A stretch of 64,000 nt of DNA from Roseateles depolymerans (lineage in GTDB: Bacteria; Pseudomonadota; Gammaproteobacteria; Burkholderiales; Burkholderiaceae_C). Below are positions 1 through 7,520 of the stretch, piece by piece. How positions within the stretch are numbered: position 1 is the first letter of the stretch; each line of letters opens with the position of its first letter. The notes beneath the pieces are model-generated. The model made no database searches. It was not told the DNA's origin and worked only from the letters and a program-made list of their open reading frames with translations. The position numbers were made by a program, and so were the translations under genes. The DNA lies in assembly GCA_003241055.1 (NCBI GenBank), contig QFOD01000024.1, positions 15,548-79,547 on the forward strand, given 5' to 3'.

Positions 1-260
1 ACCACGCCCAGCGCCTTGCGGGCGGCGGCGTAGTCGTCCACCACGTCGTGGCCCATCACGCGCACCCGGCCCTCGCTGGCGCGGGCCAGGCCGGCCAGCA
101 CGCTGATCAGCGTGGTCTTGCCGGCACCGTTGGGCCCCAGCAGGCCGAAGAACTCGCCGGGCTGGATGTCGAAGCTGACGCCATCCAGCGCCCTGACCTG
201 CCCTCCGCGGTATGTCTTCTTGACGTTTTCAAACGAGATCGCAGGAGTTGGGCTGGACAT
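1..260 (-). CDS. ABC transporter ATP-binding protein, N-terminal part (runs off window)
   Basis: The minus strand from an ATG at 258-260 reads about 86 residues of an ABC-type ATPase before the window ends. The Walker A motif GPNGAGKTT is intact, after the usual ALDGVSFDIQPGEFFGLLG lead-in. The single-domain layout resembles export-type or CcmA/NatA-like ATPases, but the substrate cannot be read because the signature motif, Walker B and the partner permease lie outside the window. The gene is divergent from the TetR regulator that starts 62 bases away, which suggests, as inference, that the regulator controls it. The family call is firm and the specific role unknown. Confidence 0.9.
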   Translation of the reverse strand, partial: MSSPTPAISFENVKKTYRGGQVRALDGVSFDIQPGEFFGLLGPNGAGKTTLISVLAGLARASEGRVRVMGHDVVDDYAAARKALGV

Positions 261-322
261 GGCGCAAGATTTTAGAAGTCGCCCCGGCGGGCGCGCTGAT
301 CGCTGCCAAAATGCCCCGCTGC

Positions 323-991
323 ATGGCCAGCCCAAAGAAACCACGCCGTACCGCCGAGCGCATCCTGGAGACCACCCTCCAGCTGTTCAATGCCTTCGGC
401 GAGCCCAATGTCTCGACCACGTTGATCTCGGCCGAGCTCAACATCAGCCCGGGCAACCTGTACTACCACTTCCCGGCCAAGGACGAGCTGGTCAACGCGC
501 TGTTCGGCCGCTACGAACAGGAGCTGGCCGAACTGCTGGCCGCCTCCGACAGCGTGCGCCACGTGGAGGACGCCTGGCTGTTCCTGCACATGCTGTTCGA
601 GCTGATCTGGAAGTACCGCTTCCTGTACCGCGACCTCAACGACCTGCTGTTCAAGAACCGCCGGCTGGAGACGCATTTCCAGAGCCTGCTGGGTGCCAAG
701 GAGCAGGCCATGCGCCAGCTGCTGTCCGGGCTTCACCTGGGTGGCGCGCTGAAGATGGAGCTGCGCGAGGCCGCGCCCACCGCCAGTTCGATGGTGGTGG
801 TGCTGTCCTACTGGCTGAGCTTCGAATACGTGCGCAACCCGCGCCGGGCGCTGGAGCCCGAACAGGCCGGCGAGGCGCTGATGCGCGGCGCCTTCCACGT
901 GATGAGCCTGCTGCTACCCTATCTCGAGCCGGCCTCCAAGGACCACCTCTTCCAGCTCGCCGGCCGCTACCAGAGCCCACCCACATCCTGA
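323..991 (+). CDS. TetR/AcrR family transcriptional regulator
   Basis: A 222-residue protein. The N-terminal helix-turn-helix region reads RRTAERILETTLQLFNAFGE and then ISAELNISPGNLYYHF, which is the TetR DNA-recognition pattern with the typical GNLYYHF end. The C-terminal part is a helical ligand/dimer domain. I chose the ATG at 323 (MASPKKPRRTAER) because TetR proteins of this type start a few residues before the HTH; an in-frame ATG at 311 is possible and neither has a strong ribosome-binding site. It diverges from an ABC ATPase gene, so it may control a transport system. The ligand is unknown. Confidence 0.88.
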   Translation: MASPKKPRRTAERILETTLQLFNAFGEPNVSTTLISAELNISPGNLYYHFPAKDELVNALFGRYEQELAELLAASDSVRHVEDAWLFLHMLFELIWKYRFLYRDLNDLLFKNRRLETHFQSLLGAKEQAMRQLLSGLHLGGALKMELREAAPTASSMVVVLSYWLSFEYVRNPRRALEPEQAGEALMRGAFHVMSLLLPYLEPASKDHLFQLAGRYQSPPTS

Positions 992-1001
992 CGGAGACCG
1001 C

Positions 1002-1778
1002 ATGGCCAAGTGGACCGCCTTCCCCTTTGACAACGCAGGCCTGGTCTACACGCCGGCCACGCTGAAGAAGCACTGGGCCCGGCTGCATGCCGGCGACGCC
1101 GAGCCCTGGCCCAAGGACGCAGCCGTCCAGCAGGCCTGGATCCACTTCCACGCCGGCGAATTCCAGGCCGCCTTCGAGGCCGGCCTGGCCGCGGGCGGGG
1201 CCGGCCTCACGGTGGCCAACAAGGCCCAGGCCATCTACGCGACCTATCTCGAGAAGAAGGAGAAAACCCGGCTCGAGATGTTCATGGCCGTCGCCGAACG
1301 CGCCCAGGCCCAGCAGGCCGCCAACCCCGGCCAGGCCAATGCCTGGTACTGGCAGGCCTATGCACTGGGCCGCTACGGCCAGGGCATCAGCGTCGCCAAG
1401 GCGCTGGCCCAGGGCCTTGGCGGCCAGATCAAGCAGGCGCTGGAACGCACCATCGAGCTGGCGCCCCGGCATGCCGACGCCCACATCGCGCTGGGCACCT
1501 TCCACGCCGAGGTGATCGACAAGGTCGGCCGGCTGCTGGGCAAGACCCAGGGCGCCGATGCGGCCACGGGGCTGCGGATGTTCGCGCAGGCGCTCAAGCT
1601 CAACCCCGGCAGCGCGATCGCGATGATCGAGCAGGCCAATGGCCTGGTCATGCTGGAGGGCGACAAGCGGCTGAAGGAGGCCGAGCAGCTCTACGCCGAC
1701 GCCGCAGCCTGCGAGCCCATGGATGCGATGGAACTGCTGGATATCGAGCTCGCCCGCGCCGAGCTGGCCGACGAGTAA
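1002..1778 (+). CDS. TPR-repeat protein of unknown function
   Basis: A 258-residue soluble protein with a good ribosome-binding site (GGAG) just before the ATG, 10 bases after the TetR gene stop, so the two are probably co-transcribed. The sequence is Ala-rich and built of helical pairs that resemble tetratricopeptide repeats, for example around ALERTIELAPRHADAHIALG (about residues 147-166) and the later ALKLNPGSAIAMIEQANG stretch. No signal peptide or catalytic motif was seen. TPR folds usually mediate protein-protein contacts; the partner is unknown. Confidence 0.7.
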   Translation: MAKWTAFPFDNAGLVYTPATLKKHWARLHAGDAEPWPKDAAVQQAWIHFHAGEFQAAFEAGLAAGGAGLTVANKAQAIYATYLEKKEKTRLEMFMAVAERAQAQQAANPGQANAWYWQAYALGRYGQGISVAKALAQGLGGQIKQALERTIELAPRHADAHIALGTFHAEVIDKVGRLLGKTQGADAATGLRMFAQALKLNPGSAIAMIEQANGLVMLEGDKRLKEAEQLYADAAACEPMDAMELLDIELARAELADE

Positions 1779-1792
1779 AGCCCGCCAGCGCC

Positions 1793-1806
1793 GTGACAAA
1801 TGTCAC
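1793..1806. promoter_or_regulatory. CRP/FNR-like inverted repeat upstream of small exported protein gene
   Basis: The 14-base element GTGACAAATGTCAC has perfect 6-base arms (GTGACA/TGTCAC) around a 2-base centre and fits the half-site layout GTGA-N6-TCAC of CRP-family operators. It lies 128-141 bases upstream of the ATG at 1934, between the TPR gene and the tandem small-protein genes. Binding by a CRP-family protein is inference; another regulator with a similar palindrome is possible. Confidence 0.4.
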
Positions 1807-1933
1807 GACCCGACCCTCGGCACCTCAGGGTTTACCGCGAGCCCCCACCCGCGCTTCAGGGATGGCAGCGAAGGGGCCGCGACGTAAGCTTGCAGCCATC
1901 GCTTCTTCATCTTCCTTGACGAGAGACCGCGCC

Positions 1934-2263
1934 ATGAAGTTCCTGATCCCCGCCATCGCCGCCGTCAGCGTGTTCGCCGCCCAGGCCGCCACCAACGCCA
2001 CGCCCGAGCAGGCCGAGCTGCGCGCCGAGTGCGCCAAGAGCTACACCGACACCAGCACCGTCGCGATGCCCATGGCCTCCAACGAGTACCAGTTCGTGTA
2101 CTCCAACGGCAAGTACAAGGGCGAGGCCCGCCCCGGCAAGCTGCTGCCCTGCACCGAGCAGCAATACGTTGCCTACCTGGACAACAAGGCTGACCCGTCC
2201 AAGGTGATGGCCGCCTACCCGACCGCCGCCGGCCGCCCGACCGCGAAGAAGAAGGCCCAGTAA
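1934..2263 (+). CDS. Small exported protein of unknown function (tandem paralogue 1)
   Basis: A 109-residue protein. The start is set by the signal peptide: MKFLIPAIAAVSVFAAQA is a basic n-region, hydrophobic core and AxA cleavage site, so the mature protein of about 90 residues is probably periplasmic. The mature part has two cysteines, in AELRAECAKSY and in LPCTEQQYVAYLDNKADP, and ends in a Pro/Lys-rich tail. The same AELRA-C and C-x-E-x-QY...YLD-K-ADP...AYP-x-x-AGRP pattern recurs in the next gene, so the two are paralogues. I do not recognise a named family. A strong terminator follows. Confidence 0.75.
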   Translation: MKFLIPAIAAVSVFAAQAATNATPEQAELRAECAKSYTDTSTVAMPMASNEYQFVYSNGKYKGEARPGKLLPCTEQQYVAYLDNKADPSKVMAAYPTAAGRPTAKKKAQ

Positions 2264-2290
2264 AGCCTGGCGGCCCGCGCCGCCATCCCC

Positions 2291-2320
2291 AAGGCGCTCC
2301 TGTGGAGCGCCTTTGTTTTT
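2291..2320 (+). terminator. Rho-independent terminator
   Basis: A perfect 10-base stem (AAGGCGCTCC / GGAGCGCCTT) with a TGT loop is followed by a T-rich run (TTTGTTTTT) on the plus strand, 28 bases after the stop of the first small exported protein. It separates the two paralogous genes into different transcripts, or limits the second one. Confidence 0.85.
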
Positions 2321-2369
2321 GCGGCTCCCCGGTCTACGCTGAAGGCTCAGGCCCAGCGAGGAGTACCGC

Positions 2370-2729
2370 ATGAAGACCCCGCCCTTGTTTGCCCTGCTCT
2401 GGGGCGCCTGCTGCCAGCAGGCCCTGGCTGACGACCCCGGCTTGGCCGGGCGCGCCCAGGCCGAGCTGCGTGCCGGCTGCGCCCAGAACTACGCCAGCTA
2501 CCTGGCCTACTACCCGCTGGGCACGCGCAAGAGCTACCTGTTCGCCGGCGAGCGCTTCCCCGGCGACACCCGCCACTACAGCGACGCGCCGGCCTGCAGC
2601 GAGGCCCAGTACGCGCTGTATCTCGACAAGGCCGACCCCGCGCTGGTGATGAGCGCCTATCCCAGCGGCGCGGGGCGGCCGCGCGCGGCCCGGCCGGCGG
2701 CATCCGCGGCGCCCGCCGCGTCGCGCTGA
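2370..2729 (+). CDS. Small exported protein of unknown function (tandem paralogue 2)
   Basis: A 119-residue protein with a probable signal peptide (MKTPPLFALLWGACCQQALA, then a mature start DDPGLAG). The mature region matches the preceding gene: AELRAGCAQNY, then CSEAQYALYLDKADP, then VMSAYPSGAGRP. Both conserved cysteines are kept, suggesting one disulfide in the periplasm. The middle is diverged (Tyr-rich ASYLAYYPLG), and the C-terminus is an Ala/Arg/Pro tail. A GAGGAG-like site precedes the ATG. It lies after the terminator of paralogue 1. Function unknown. Confidence 0.75.
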   Translation: MKTPPLFALLWGACCQQALADDPGLAGRAQAELRAGCAQNYASYLAYYPLGTRKSYLFAGERFPGDTRHYSDAPACSEAQYALYLDKADPALVMSAYPSGAGRPRAARPAASAAPAASR

Positions 2730-2748
2730 ACGCGGCGGCGGGCCGCCC

Positions 2749-4191
2749 TCAGTCGACCTCGGGCTGCTCGCCCCAGGGCAGCATCAGCGCCAGCCACATC
2801 AGCTTCTCGAACTCCGGGCCGAACTCGGCCACGATGGCCTCCGGATCGGGGCACAGGCCGTGGTCGGTGATGAGGCCGAACTGCACCCGCCCGGCATAGG
2901 TCAGGATGCTCAGGCCCATGCCGATGTCGCCCGACTGCGGCACCCAGAACATCACCTGCTCCACCGTGGAGCCGCAGAACTTCAGCGCCTGGGCCGGGCC
3001 GGGCACATTGGTCATCACCGCGGTGGCCTTCTTCGCGAACAGGTTCAGCATCGCGTGCTGCACCGGCTTGATCAGCAGGCCGGCAATGGACAGCAGGCCG
3101 AAGGCCATCACCGGCTGGAAGCTGCCCTTGAGCTCGGCCATGCGGGCCCGCACCGCGTAGAGCCGCTCCAGCGGGTTGGCGATGCCTATGGGCAGCACCA
3201 GCGGCACCAGGCCGAAGCGGTTGCCGAGCTGCCAGGCCTGCTCCAGCGGCCGCAGGTTCACCGGCACCATCGCGCGGATCTCCTTGCCGGCCGGGTCCTC
3301 ACCGCGCGCACCCAGGTAGCGGCCGATCGCACCGGCGGCGCAGGCCAGCAGCACATCGTTGACCGAGGCCCCCAGCGCCTTGCCCACGGCCCGCACGTCG
3401 TCCAGCGCCAGGCTGTTGTCCCAGGCCACCGTCTTGCGCGGCCCCGGCTTGCCCTTGAGCCGCGTGGGCGAGTCGTCCGGCATCAGCGCAAAGGCCGCCA
3501 CGTCCGACACCGCCTGGTAGCCGATGCGCGCCATCTCCAGCGAGGCGTCCACGGGCGCACCGGCCGTCTTCACCGCATCGACCCCGCGCGACAGGCCCGA
3601 GCCGGTCAGGCCTATGGCCTTGACCGTCATGTTGGACAGCGGACGCAGGAAGGCGTCGAGCAGCCAGTCCGGCGGTTCGTCCGGCGCCGGGGCCGGCCCG
3701 GGTGCCGGCGGCGCCTTGCCGTCGTCGGTGATGGACAGCATCACCGCGATCAGCGCCATGCCGTCGGCGATGCAGTGGTGCACCCGCACGATCAGCGCGC
3801 TGCTGCCGTCGCCCATGTCCTCGATGAGCTGCATCTGCCAGAGCGGCCGCGCCATGTCGAGCGCCTGCGTGCTGAGCTCGGCCACGCGCTCGCGCAGCAC
3901 CTGCTCGCGCGTCTGGCCGCGCAGCGGCAGCGGCAGCTCGGCCACGACGTGGTGGGCGATGTCGAAGTCGCGGTCCAGCACCCACTGGGTGCCCAGCACG
4001 CTGTCGTCCACCACCTTCTGGCGAAAGCGTGCGTACTTGAGCAGGCGCTCCGCCACGCGCTCGCGCAGGGCCTGCAGACCGATGCCGGGGCGTATGGACC
4101 AGACCCCGACGATCATCATCAGGTTGGCCTCGGTGTCCATGCGCAGCCAGGCCGTATCCACCCTGGACATGCGTTCGCTGCTGTGACCCAA
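2749..4191 (-). CDS. Wax ester synthase / diacylglycerol acyltransferase (WS/DGAT)
   Basis: A 480-residue bifunctional acyltransferase that transfers acyl-CoA to fatty alcohols or diacylglycerol to form storage wax esters or triacylglycerol at the inner membrane. The catalytic HHxxxDG motif is intact at residues 138-144 (HHCIADG), preceded by PLWQ at 116 and followed near the C-terminus by the family's NVPGP motif. The length is normal. The start is the TTG at 4189-4191, which has a GGAGA site about 6 bases upstream; the in-frame ATG seven codons later has none. It diverges from an acyl-CoA-binding protein gene about 100 bases away, which fits a shared role in acyl-CoA use. Confidence 0.9.
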   Translation of the reverse strand: MGHSSERMSRVDTAWLRMDTEANLMMIVGVWSIRPGIGLQALRERVAERLLKYARFRQKVVDDSVLGTQWVLDRDFDIAHHVVAELPLPLRGQTREQVLRERVAELSTQALDMARPLWQMQLIEDMGDGSSALIVRVHHCIADGMALIAVMLSITDDGKAPPAPGPAPAPDEPPDWLLDAFLRPLSNMTVKAIGLTGSGLSRGVDAVKTAGAPVDASLEMARIGYQAVSDVAAFALMPDDSPTRLKGKPGPRKTVAWDNSLALDDVRAVGKALGASVNDVLLACAAGAIGRYLGARGEDPAGKEIRAMVPVNLRPLEQAWQLGNRFGLVPLVLPIGIANPLERLYAVRARMAELKGSFQPVMAFGLLSIAGLLIKPVQHAMLNLFAKKATAVMTNVPGPAQALKFCGSTVEQVMFWVPQSGDIGMGLSILTYAGRVQFGLITDHGLCPDPEAIVAEFGPEFEKLMWLALMLPWGEQPEVD

Positions 4192-4290
4192 ACCCGTCTC
4201 CTAGCCACCAAGTCGCGGGCCTACACTCGGCGGCCCTTGTCGGTCCATTGTCACCAGATCGACGCCCCCGCATCAGCCCCGGAGAACCCC

Positions 4291-4542
4291 GTGAGTCTCA
4301 AAGAGCAATTCGACGCCGCCGTCGCCGCCTCCAAGTCCCTGCCCGAGCGTCCGGACAACATGACGCTGCTGAAGATCTATGCGCTGTTCAAGCAGGCCAG
4401 CGCCGGCGATGTCGACGGTTCCCGCCCCGGCTTCACCGACATGGTCGGCCGCGCCAAGTGGGACGCCTGGAACGAGCTCAAGGGCCTGAGCTCCGACGAG
4501 GCCATGCAGCAGTACGTCGACCTCATCGAGTCGCTGCAGTAA
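4291..4542 (+). CDS. Acyl-CoA-binding protein
   Basis: An 83-residue ACBP, the four-helix carrier that binds long-chain acyl-CoA thioesters in the cytosol. Recognisable parts are LKIYALFKQASAGD and AKWDAWNELKGLSSDEAM, which carry the Tyr, Lys and Trp residues that contact the CoA and acyl chain. The GTG start at 4291 follows a GGAGA site by 5 bases. ACBPs are common in eukaryotes and patchy in bacteria. Divergent placement beside a WS/DGAT gene suggests it feeds acyl-CoA into neutral lipid synthesis (inference). Confidence 0.9.
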   Translation: MSLKEQFDAAVAASKSLPERPDNMTLLKIYALFKQASAGDVDGSRPGFTDMVGRAKWDAWNELKGLSSDEAMQQYVDLIESLQ

Positions 4543-4563
4543 GCCCGGCAGTTGCCCCTTCGC

Positions 4564-4590
4564 ACCGGCCTCCCTCGGGAGGCCGGTCTG
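4564..4590. terminator. Terminator hairpin between convergent genes
   Basis: A perfect 11-base stem (ACCGGCCTCCC / GGGAGGCCGGT) with a 2-base centre lies 21 bases after the ACBP stop and before the convergent PHA-system gene. The following plus-strand bases (CTGCTTTG) are only weakly T-rich, so it may act on both strands or need Rho. Confidence 0.65.
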
Positions 4591-4612
4591 CTTTGCGGCG
4601 CCCCGCGCCCGT

Positions 4613-4933
4613 TCAGGCCGGCTTCTTCTTCGCGGGCGTCCCGCCGCCCGCCAGCAGCTCGTCGAACTGCTTGTCGATCTCGGCGGCGATGGTGTCCTTG
4701 AAGGCGCCCATCAGAAAGCCCAGCTGCGCCACCACCTCGAAATGATCGGCCGCGACGGTCAGCTCGCCGTCCACGCCCGAACGGGTGAAGCTGACGGTGT
4801 CGCTGTCCTCGCCTTCGTGCACCGTGCATTCCATGTCGAACTTCTGCTCGAGCTTCTCGGCCCAGGTCCACGCCACCTCGCGCGCCTTGGCCAGGCCCAG
4901 CTGATGGGTTCGATGAATGCGGATCTCGGCCAT
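4613..4933 (-). CDS. Putative polyhydroxyalkanoic acid system protein (PHA_gran_rgn family)
   Basis: A 106-residue protein starting MAEIRIHRTHQLGLAKAR and continuing WAEKLEQKFDMECT, SFTRSGVDGELTV and LGFLMGAFKDTIAAEI. These match the small family annotated as polyhydroxyalkanoate granule/system proteins. The tail is Lys-rich (PAKKKPA). No enzymatic motif is present; family members are thought to associate with PHA metabolism but their biochemical role is not well defined. Placement next to the WS/DGAT and ACBP genes adds to a carbon-storage theme. Confidence 0.75.
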   Translation of the reverse strand: MAEIRIHRTHQLGLAKAREVAWTWAEKLEQKFDMECTVHEGEDSDTVSFTRSGVDGELTVAADHFEVVAQLGFLMGAFKDTIAAEIDKQFDELLAGGGTPAKKKPA

Positions 4934-4998
4934 GCCGTGCCCCCTTGTTGATTGAGGCGCGCACTCTACGCCAGCGCCGCTGCGGCATCATGCCGCCC

Positions 4999-5955
4999 AT
5001 GAAACTGCCCCTGAAAGCCCACCTCAGCGACGCCTCTCCCCTCGTCTATGGCTGCATGGCCCTGGGCGACGACTGGGGCGCCACCGGCTTTGACGAGGCC
5101 GACATCGCCCAAGCCCACGCCGCCGTGGAAGCGGCGCTGGACATCGGCATCACGCTGTTCGACCACGCCGACATCTACCGCGGCGGCAAGGCCGAGGCGG
5201 TGTTCGGCGAGCTGCTCAAGCGCGATGCGACGCTGCGCCGCCGCGTGCGGCTGCAGAGCAAGTGCGGCATCCGCTTCGGCGACGGCACGCTGCCCGGCCG
5301 CTACGACCTCAGCGCCGCCCACATCGAGGCCAGCGCCGAGGCCATCCTGCAGCGCCTGGGCGTGGAGCAGCTCGACATCCTGCTGCTGCACCGCCCCGAT
5401 GCGCTGATGGAGCCCGAGGAGATCGCTCACGCCTTCGGCCGCCTGCAGGCGGCGGGCAAGGTCCGGCACCTGGGCGTCTCCAACATGCATGCGGCGCAGA
5501 TGGCCTGGCTGCAGCGCGCACTGCCCGAGCCGCTGGTGGTCAACCAGATCGAGCTCAGCCTCGCGAAGCTGGACGCGATCGACGCCGGCACCACCTTCAA
5601 CGACGGCCAGGCCACACAGCGGCCCGGCAGCCTGGCCTGGGCCGGCACGCTGGAATACGCGCAGCAGCACGGCGTGCAGCTGCAGGCCTGGAGCCCGCTG
5701 GCGCGCGGCGCCTTCGCCGACCCGGCGGCCTCGCCCGCCGCCGCCGTGGTGCACGAGATCGCCGCCGCCCACGGCAGCACCGCCAGCGCCGTGCAGCTGG
5801 CCTGGCTGCTGCGCCACCCGGCCCGCATCCAGCCGGTACTGGGCACGGGCAATGCCGAGCGCATCCGCGCCTGCGCGGGCGCCACCCGGCTGCTGCTCAG
5901 CCGTGACGAGTGGTATCGCCTCTACGTGGCCGCGCGGGGCCAGGCCTTGCCCTGA
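4999..5955 (+). CDS. Aldo/keto reductase (YdhF-like)
   Basis: A 318-residue NADPH-dependent oxidoreductase of the AKR superfamily. The catalytic tetrad is visible: D55 (LFDHAD), Y60 (DIYRGG), K88 (QSKCGIR) and H131 (LLHRPD). The ASNMH-like stretch VSNMHAAQM and the C-terminal cofactor region (VLGTGNAERI) also fit. Subfamily features resemble the YdhF group of monomeric bacterial AKRs. The start at 4999 (MKLPLKAHL) is preferred over an ATG three codons earlier. The natural substrate cannot be read. It converges on the GNAT gene with one base between the stop codons. Confidence 0.88.
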   Translation: MKLPLKAHLSDASPLVYGCMALGDDWGATGFDEADIAQAHAAVEAALDIGITLFDHADIYRGGKAEAVFGELLKRDATLRRRVRLQSKCGIRFGDGTLPGRYDLSAAHIEASAEAILQRLGVEQLDILLLHRPDALMEPEEIAHAFGRLQAAGKVRHLGVSNMHAAQMAWLQRALPEPLVVNQIELSLAKLDAIDAGTTFNDGQATQRPGSLAWAGTLEYAQQHGVQLQAWSPLARGAFADPAASPAAAVVHEIAAAHGSTASAVQLAWLLRHPARIQPVLGTGNAERIRACAGATRLLLSRDEWYRLYVAARGQALP

Positions 5956-5956
5956 C

Positions 5957-6496
5957 TCAGGCCTTCGACGCGCCCACCAGCGGCTGCTTGGGATGCAGCC
6001 GCGCCATCGCCAGCACGTCCTCATACACGCCGTTGCGCAGCGCATAGGCCCGGTGCCGGCCTTCCAGCTCGAAGCCATGGCGCTCGTACAGCCGTATCGC
6101 CCGCGCGTTGTCGTGGAACACGGTGAGTTCCACGCGCAGGATCTGCGCCCAGTTGTCGGCATAGTCCAGCAGCGCCGTCATCAGCGCCTGGCCCACGCCC
6201 TGGCCCTGCGCGGCTTTGGCGACCGTGATGCCCAGCGACATCGCATGGCGGCGGCGCACCGACGGACCCGCAGAGTGCAGGCCGGCCAGGCCCACCGGCC
6301 GGTCGCCCAGCAGTGCGGCCAGCACGATCTCGTTGGAACCCGGCGCAGGCGGATTCATGCCGGCGATGCGCTGCGCCCACATCTCCTCGCTGGCAAAGGG
6401 CAGCTGCAGCGTGCCGCCGAAGACCTCGGGGTCGGTGAACTGTTCGGCAATCGCGGCGGCGTCAGCGGGTTTGACGCGGCGCAGGGTCAGGCTCAT
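5957..6496 (-). CDS. GNAT family N-acetyltransferase
   Basis: A 179-residue acetyltransferase with the GNAT acetyl-CoA loop seen as VAKAAQGQGVGQALM (Q/RxxGxG/A type) followed by LRVELTVFHDNARAIRLYERHGFELEG, the hallmark C-terminal half of RimJ/RimL-like enzymes. The ATG at 6494-6496 has a GGAGG site 8 bases upstream. The first 35 bases overlap the end of the lipoprotein metallopeptidase gene, so the two are translated in tandem. The substrate is unknown. Confidence 0.85.
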   Translation of the reverse strand: MSLTLRRVKPADAAAIAEQFTDPEVFGGTLQLPFASEEMWAQRIAGMNPPAPGSNEIVLAALLGDRPVGLAGLHSAGPSVRRRHAMSLGITVAKAAQGQGVGQALMTALLDYADNWAQILRVELTVFHDNARAIRLYERHGFELEGRHRAYALRNGVYEDVLAMARLHPKQPLVGASKA

Positions 6497-7520
6497 GGGT
6501 GGGATCCTCCAGGCCGCGCAAGTTAGCACGGCGCTGCGCGGCCGCCAGCGGCTTGAGCGCCGCCACCGCGGCATGGAAGCGCGCCCAGTCGCGCCCCTCG
6601 TGCTCGAACAGGCGCTCGAAGGCCGGCACCAGTTCGTCGTAGGCCCCCAGCAGCGCGAAGCTCGCGTTGTTGGCGCGCACGAACCAGCCCTCGTAGCCCG
6701 GCGCCTCGCGCGGCACGCGCTCGCGCAGCGCGGCCAGCACCGCGGCCTTGGCCGCGGCGCGTTCGGCCTCGGGGCGCGCGTAGGCCGCCAGCAGCTGCTC
6801 ACGCCCCTCACGCGCGAGTTGCAAGAAGGCCGCTCGCCGCGCCCGCCCGGCCTCGAAGGCGTGGGCGGCCTCGGGCTTGTCGGCCAGCCAGGCACGCGCG
6901 CCCAGCAGCTCCACGGCGCTGGCATAGGCCTCGTTGAAGCCGGTGTCGTCGCTGACGTAAACCCGCTGGTGGGCCAGCTCGTGAAAGATCAGCCCGGCCA
7001 GCTCGCCCTCGGGGTAGTTCAGGAAGGTGTTGAGCAGCGGGTCGCCGCCCAGCCAGGCGCTCCAGCCCAGCGTCGAATAGGCCGGCACGGGCAAGACCTG
7101 GGCCTCCCAGCCCTGCGCCGTCAGCGCCTCGGCCTCGCTGCGGGCACGCGCCAGGTCGAACCAGCCCTGATAACCCGCGCAGCCCATCAGCGGGTAGCAC
7201 CAGGTCTTGAGCGTGAGGCTGTAGGGCGCGGCGGCCACCACGTTCCACACCACCGCGTCACGGTGCAGGTCGGCATAGCGGCGGTAGCTGTTGTTGTCGG
7301 GCAGGGCCAGGCGCTGCACCGCGAAGTCGCGCATCTGCTGCGACAGCTTCAGGCGCTCGGCCAGCACAGGCGGCGTGGCCGGGTCGGCTAGCCACTCGCC
7401 CACCGGCCGCGCGGCGCGCACCACCGCCAGATGGCCGCCGGCCGCCTGGCTCCAGTGGGACAGCGTGCTGCAGCCGCTCAGCGCGAGGGCCAGCAGCAAC
7501 CAGGCCAGGCGGCGGATCAC
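6462..7520 (-). CDS. Lipoprotein zinc aminopeptidase-like protein
   Basis: A 352-residue predicted lipoprotein: signal MIRRLAWLLLALALSGC with a lipobox LSGC (acylated Cys17). A zinc-metallopeptidase motif HELAH lies at residues 180-184, with a likely third ligand E197 in FNEAYAS. The pattern (WCYPLMGCAGYQGWFD, then LIFHELAHQRVYVSDDT) is that of the family annotated as predicted aminopeptidases. The start is GTG and overlaps the TGA of the molybdopterin oxidoreductase gene (GTGA), so translation is coupled. The expected site of action is the periplasmic face of a membrane; no substrate is established. Confidence 0.82.
   Translation of the reverse strand: MIRRLAWLLLALALSGCSTLSHWSQAAGGHLAVVRAARPVGEWLADPATPPVLAERLKLSQQMRDFAVQRLALPDNNSYRRYADLHRDAVVWNVVAAAPYSLTLKTWCYPLMGCAGYQGWFDLARARSEAEALTAQGWEAQVLPVPAYSTLGWSAWLGGDPLLNTFLNYPEGELAGLIFHELAHQRVYVSDDTGFNEAYASAVELLGARAWLADKPEAAHAFEAGRARRAAFLQLAREGREQLLAAYARPEAERAAAKAAVLAALRERVPREAPGYEGWFVRANNASFALLGAYDELVPAFERLFEHEGRDWARFHAAVAALKPLAAAQRRANLRGLEDPTHEPDPAPRQTR

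Noticed and set aside
4168..4170. ATG as the start of the wax ester synthase
   Set aside because: It has no ribosome-binding site; the TTG seven codons earlier has GGAGA at good spacing and keeps the usual N-terminus.
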